Source of the DNA: Thiotrichales bacterium
GTDB taxonomy: Bacteria; Pseudomonadota; Gammaproteobacteria; Francisellales; CACEW01
Assembly (NCBI GenBank): GCA_023266165.1
Contig: JAHFRR010000079.1
Location: 1-6,458, forward strand
Reading direction: 5' to 3'
DNA length: 6,458 bases
The position numbers and the translations under genes are program-made. The notes beneath the pieces are model-generated. The model was given only the letters and a program-made list of their open reading frames with translations, was not told the DNA's origin and ran no database searches. Below, one piece after another: positions 4,668-6,458 of this stretch; position 1 is the first letter of the stretch, and each line of letters starts with the position of its first letter.

Positions 4668-6458
4668 CCAGAATTTCCCATTGAGAATGATCCGAACTAT
4701 GACAAAGAACGCGATCAATACGGCAGTCCAGCCCCCAGCCGTGACTACATCCATCAGGTGCTGACCCAACTGGATAAACCCACCAGCTGCAAGACTTTAT
4801 GCAAACTCTTTGGTATCCGAGGTGAAACCCTCACAGAAGCAGTACGTAGGCGCTTGATCGCCATGCGCCGTGATGGACAACTCCTGATGGACTCGCGTGG
4901 ACGTTTCGCACACCTTGCCTCAACTGACATGAAAGAAGAATGCTTCAAGGGCCTGGTGGTTGGGCATCCTGATGGCTTTGGATGGGTCGACTCCAAAGAG
5001 TTCCCGACCTCTATTCGCCTCAACGAAACCCAGATGCAGCAAGTGTTTCCGGGTGATATTGTCATGGTATCCCTGGTTGACCCCACGCGCGAGCGCCCAA
5101 ACGGTCGTATCCAAGAGATTGTTCGCCATCACACCTGGATGCTCAAAGGCATTTACCAGATCGACCCTGCCCATCCCACACAGGCCTTTGTGACACCTGA
5201 AAACAAAGAGCATGCCTATCATAAAATCCCTGTCACTCACGATCCCCAGCTGCCATCCGGGACACGTGTTCAGGTTGAGATTTTAACGCAACCCTCAAGC
5301 CCTCAAGGGATGACAGCCCAGGTAGTCCCTATTCCGGTTTTAGATACCGCCATTGAGTTTGCCCTGGATCAAGCACGCCATCTCTATCATCTGCCCCGAG
5401 AATTCCCTGAGTCTGTGCTCAAAGCCTCTGAAAATATTGATCCGGAGCACTATCATCAAAACAAAGACAATATTGCACGCAGAGACTTACGGCACTTACA
5501 CTTTGTGACTATTGATGGTGAAGATGCCAAAGACTTCGATGATGCCGTCTATGCCGAATCCAAGAAGTCTGGCGGATGGCGCTTGTTTGTCGCCATTGCG
5601 GATGTCAGCTATTTTGTGCGCCCGAACGATACTCTTGATATCGAGGCCCAAAAGCGCAGCACGTCCAATTACTTTCCTAACTATGTGATCCCCATGCTTC
5701 CTGAGCGCTTGAGCAACGAGCTCTGTTCGCTCAAACCCCATGTGGATCGCATGACACTGGTGTGCGAGATGACAGTGAGTCTTCGAGGGGTGCTCTCCAG
5801 CTATGAATTCTATCCTGCGATCATTCATTCCAAAGCCAGGCTCACCTATACCCAGGTTGCAGATTTGCTGGCGCAGGGCGAAACGGCTTTCCCTCAGGCC
5901 TATCATCCCATTATCCCAGATATTCAAACGCTCTATCAGCTCTTTAAAGCCCTCTTGGCTGAGCGTACCGAACGTGGCGCTATTGAGTTTGAAGTGCCAG
6001 AGCCTGTTGTCCAGCTGGATGCTAAGGGCGATGTCCTGGGGATTGCCTATCGAAGCCGTAATGACGCCCATCGCCTCATTGAAGAGTGCATGTTACTGGC
6101 CAACGTCTCCGCGGCACGCTTTTTACTAAAACATGGCTTACCTGCCCTCTATCGCGTGCATGAGCCCCCGAAAGATGAAAAAGTCACAGAGCTTCGAAAC
6201 TTTTTAAGTCTTTTGGGTATTCGCGTCTCGAACCAAGCCCTGAAGCCTGCTGACTTTAACCAGATTGTACAGCAAATTCGAGAGCGCCCTGATTTCTTCC
6301 CGCTCCAGTTCACGTTGCTGAGAACCCTCACTCAAGCGCGTTATCAACCCCAAAACGTTGGGCACTTTGGATTGGCCTATCAAGCCTATACTCACTTCAC
6401 CTCCCCTATTCGAAGATATCCAGATCTCTTGGTTCATCGGGCCATTCGCTATCTGATA
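4665..6458 (+). CDS. rnr: Ribonuclease R (3'-5' exoribonuclease), 3' end beyond the window
   Basis: An open frame of 598 codons from TTG runs off the right edge; E. coli RNase R has 813 residues, so about 200 are missing, including the rest of the RNB domain, the S1 domain and the basic tail. The N-terminal winged-helix domain (about 20-85) contains SRDYIHQVL and VRRRLIAMRRDGQL. It is followed by cold-shock-like domains (about 92-250, starting GLVVGHPDGFGWV) and the RNB catalytic domain. IDGEDAKDFDD supplies Asp284, Asp290, Asp292 and Asp293, equivalent to Asp272, 278, 280 and 281 in E. coli. Further RNB markers are RNDAHRLIEECM and HFTSPIRRYPDL (577-588). The enzyme processively degrades structured RNA, takes part in rRNA quality control and trans-translation, and rises under stress in studied species. 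The N-terminal helix-turn-helix and full motif match favour RNase R over RNase II. The second cold-shock segment looks more diverged from E. coli than the rest. Confidence 0.96.
   Translation, partial: MPEFPIENDPNYDKERDQYGSPAPSRDYIHQVLTQLDKPTSCKTLCKLFGIRGETLTEAVRRRLIAMRRDGQLLMDSRGRFAHLASTDMKEECFKGLVVGHPDGFGWVDSKEFPTSIRLNETQMQQVFPGDIVMVSLVDPTRERPNGRIQEIVRHHTWMLKGIYQIDPAHPTQAFVTPENKEHAYHKIPVTHDPQLPSGTRVQVEILTQPSSPQGMTAQVVPIPVLDTAIEFALDQARHLYHLPREFPESVLKASENIDPEHYHQNKDNIARRDLRHLHFVTIDGEDAKDFDDAVYAESKKSGGWRLFVAIADVSYFVRPNDTLDIEAQKRSTSNYFPNYVIPMLPERLSNELCSLKPHVDRMTLVCEMTVSLRGVLSSYEFYPAIIHSKARLTYTQVADLLAQGETAFPQAYHPIIPDIQTLYQLFKALLAERTERGAIEFEVPEPVVQLDAKGDVLGIAYRSRNDAHRLIEECMLLANVSAARFLLKHGLPALYRVHEPPKDEKVTELRNFLSLLGIRVSNQALKPADFNQIVQQIRERPDFFPLQFTLLRTLTQARYQPQNVGHFGLAYQAYTHFTSPIRRYPDLLVHRAIRYLI

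Noticed and set aside
4754..6437. Several open frames on both strands over the rnr region, including one of 191 codons at 5496-6071 minus
   Set aside because: The plus-strand frame from TTG 4665 is continuous and matches RNase R motifs throughout; the others are antisense or out-of-frame shadows.

Overview
The window looks like a chromosomal segment from a gammaproteobacterium. The evidence is a rpoZ-spoT pair whose proteins closely resemble E. coli omega and SpoT, followed by rnr (RNase R). The AT-rich intergenic DNA, the low-GC accessory genes and the transposase fragment would suit a host-associated or aquatic lineage such as the Legionellales, but no marker here fixes the genus.

Left part (1-464): the first 97 bases are the start of a minus-strand gene, probably a transposase or integrase-like protein, with a strong ribosome binding site. 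The RBS lies inside an inverted repeat (101-144). Next comes a compact, GC-rich block of nested palindromes (157-316) with no convincing gene, then a very AT-rich leader (317-464).

Accessory part (465-1989): two overlapping plus-strand genes form an AbiE-type pair: an AbiEi/DUF6088-like antitoxin-repressor and an AbiEii nucleotidyltransferase toxin. The conserved N-terminus of the toxin runs upstream of any ATG, GTG or TTG codon. The likeliest start is a rare ATT codon at 1042, which overlaps the antitoxin stop codon.

Core part (1990-6458): a 174-base intergenic region carries three exact-period 15-bp repeats and candidate sigma-70-like promoters. It precedes a tightly packed rpoZ, spoT and rnr cluster (gaps of 13 and 31 bases, no terminator seen). 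rpoZ encodes RNA polymerase omega and spoT a bifunctional (p)ppGpp synthetase/hydrolase. rnr starts at TTG and runs off the right edge. The three core products connect to one theme: omega is part of one ppGpp site on RNA polymerase, SpoT makes and degrades the alarmone, and RNase R degrades structured RNA in stress and stationary phase. The AbiE pair and mobile DNA appear to have been inserted just upstream of this operon.

No tRNA, rRNA, CRISPR array or clearly novel multi-gene system was found. The most unusual items are the ATT start of abiEii, the palindrome block beside the transposase, the promoter-embedded 15-bp repeats, and the altered zinc-finger motif with a long proline-rich linker in SpoT.
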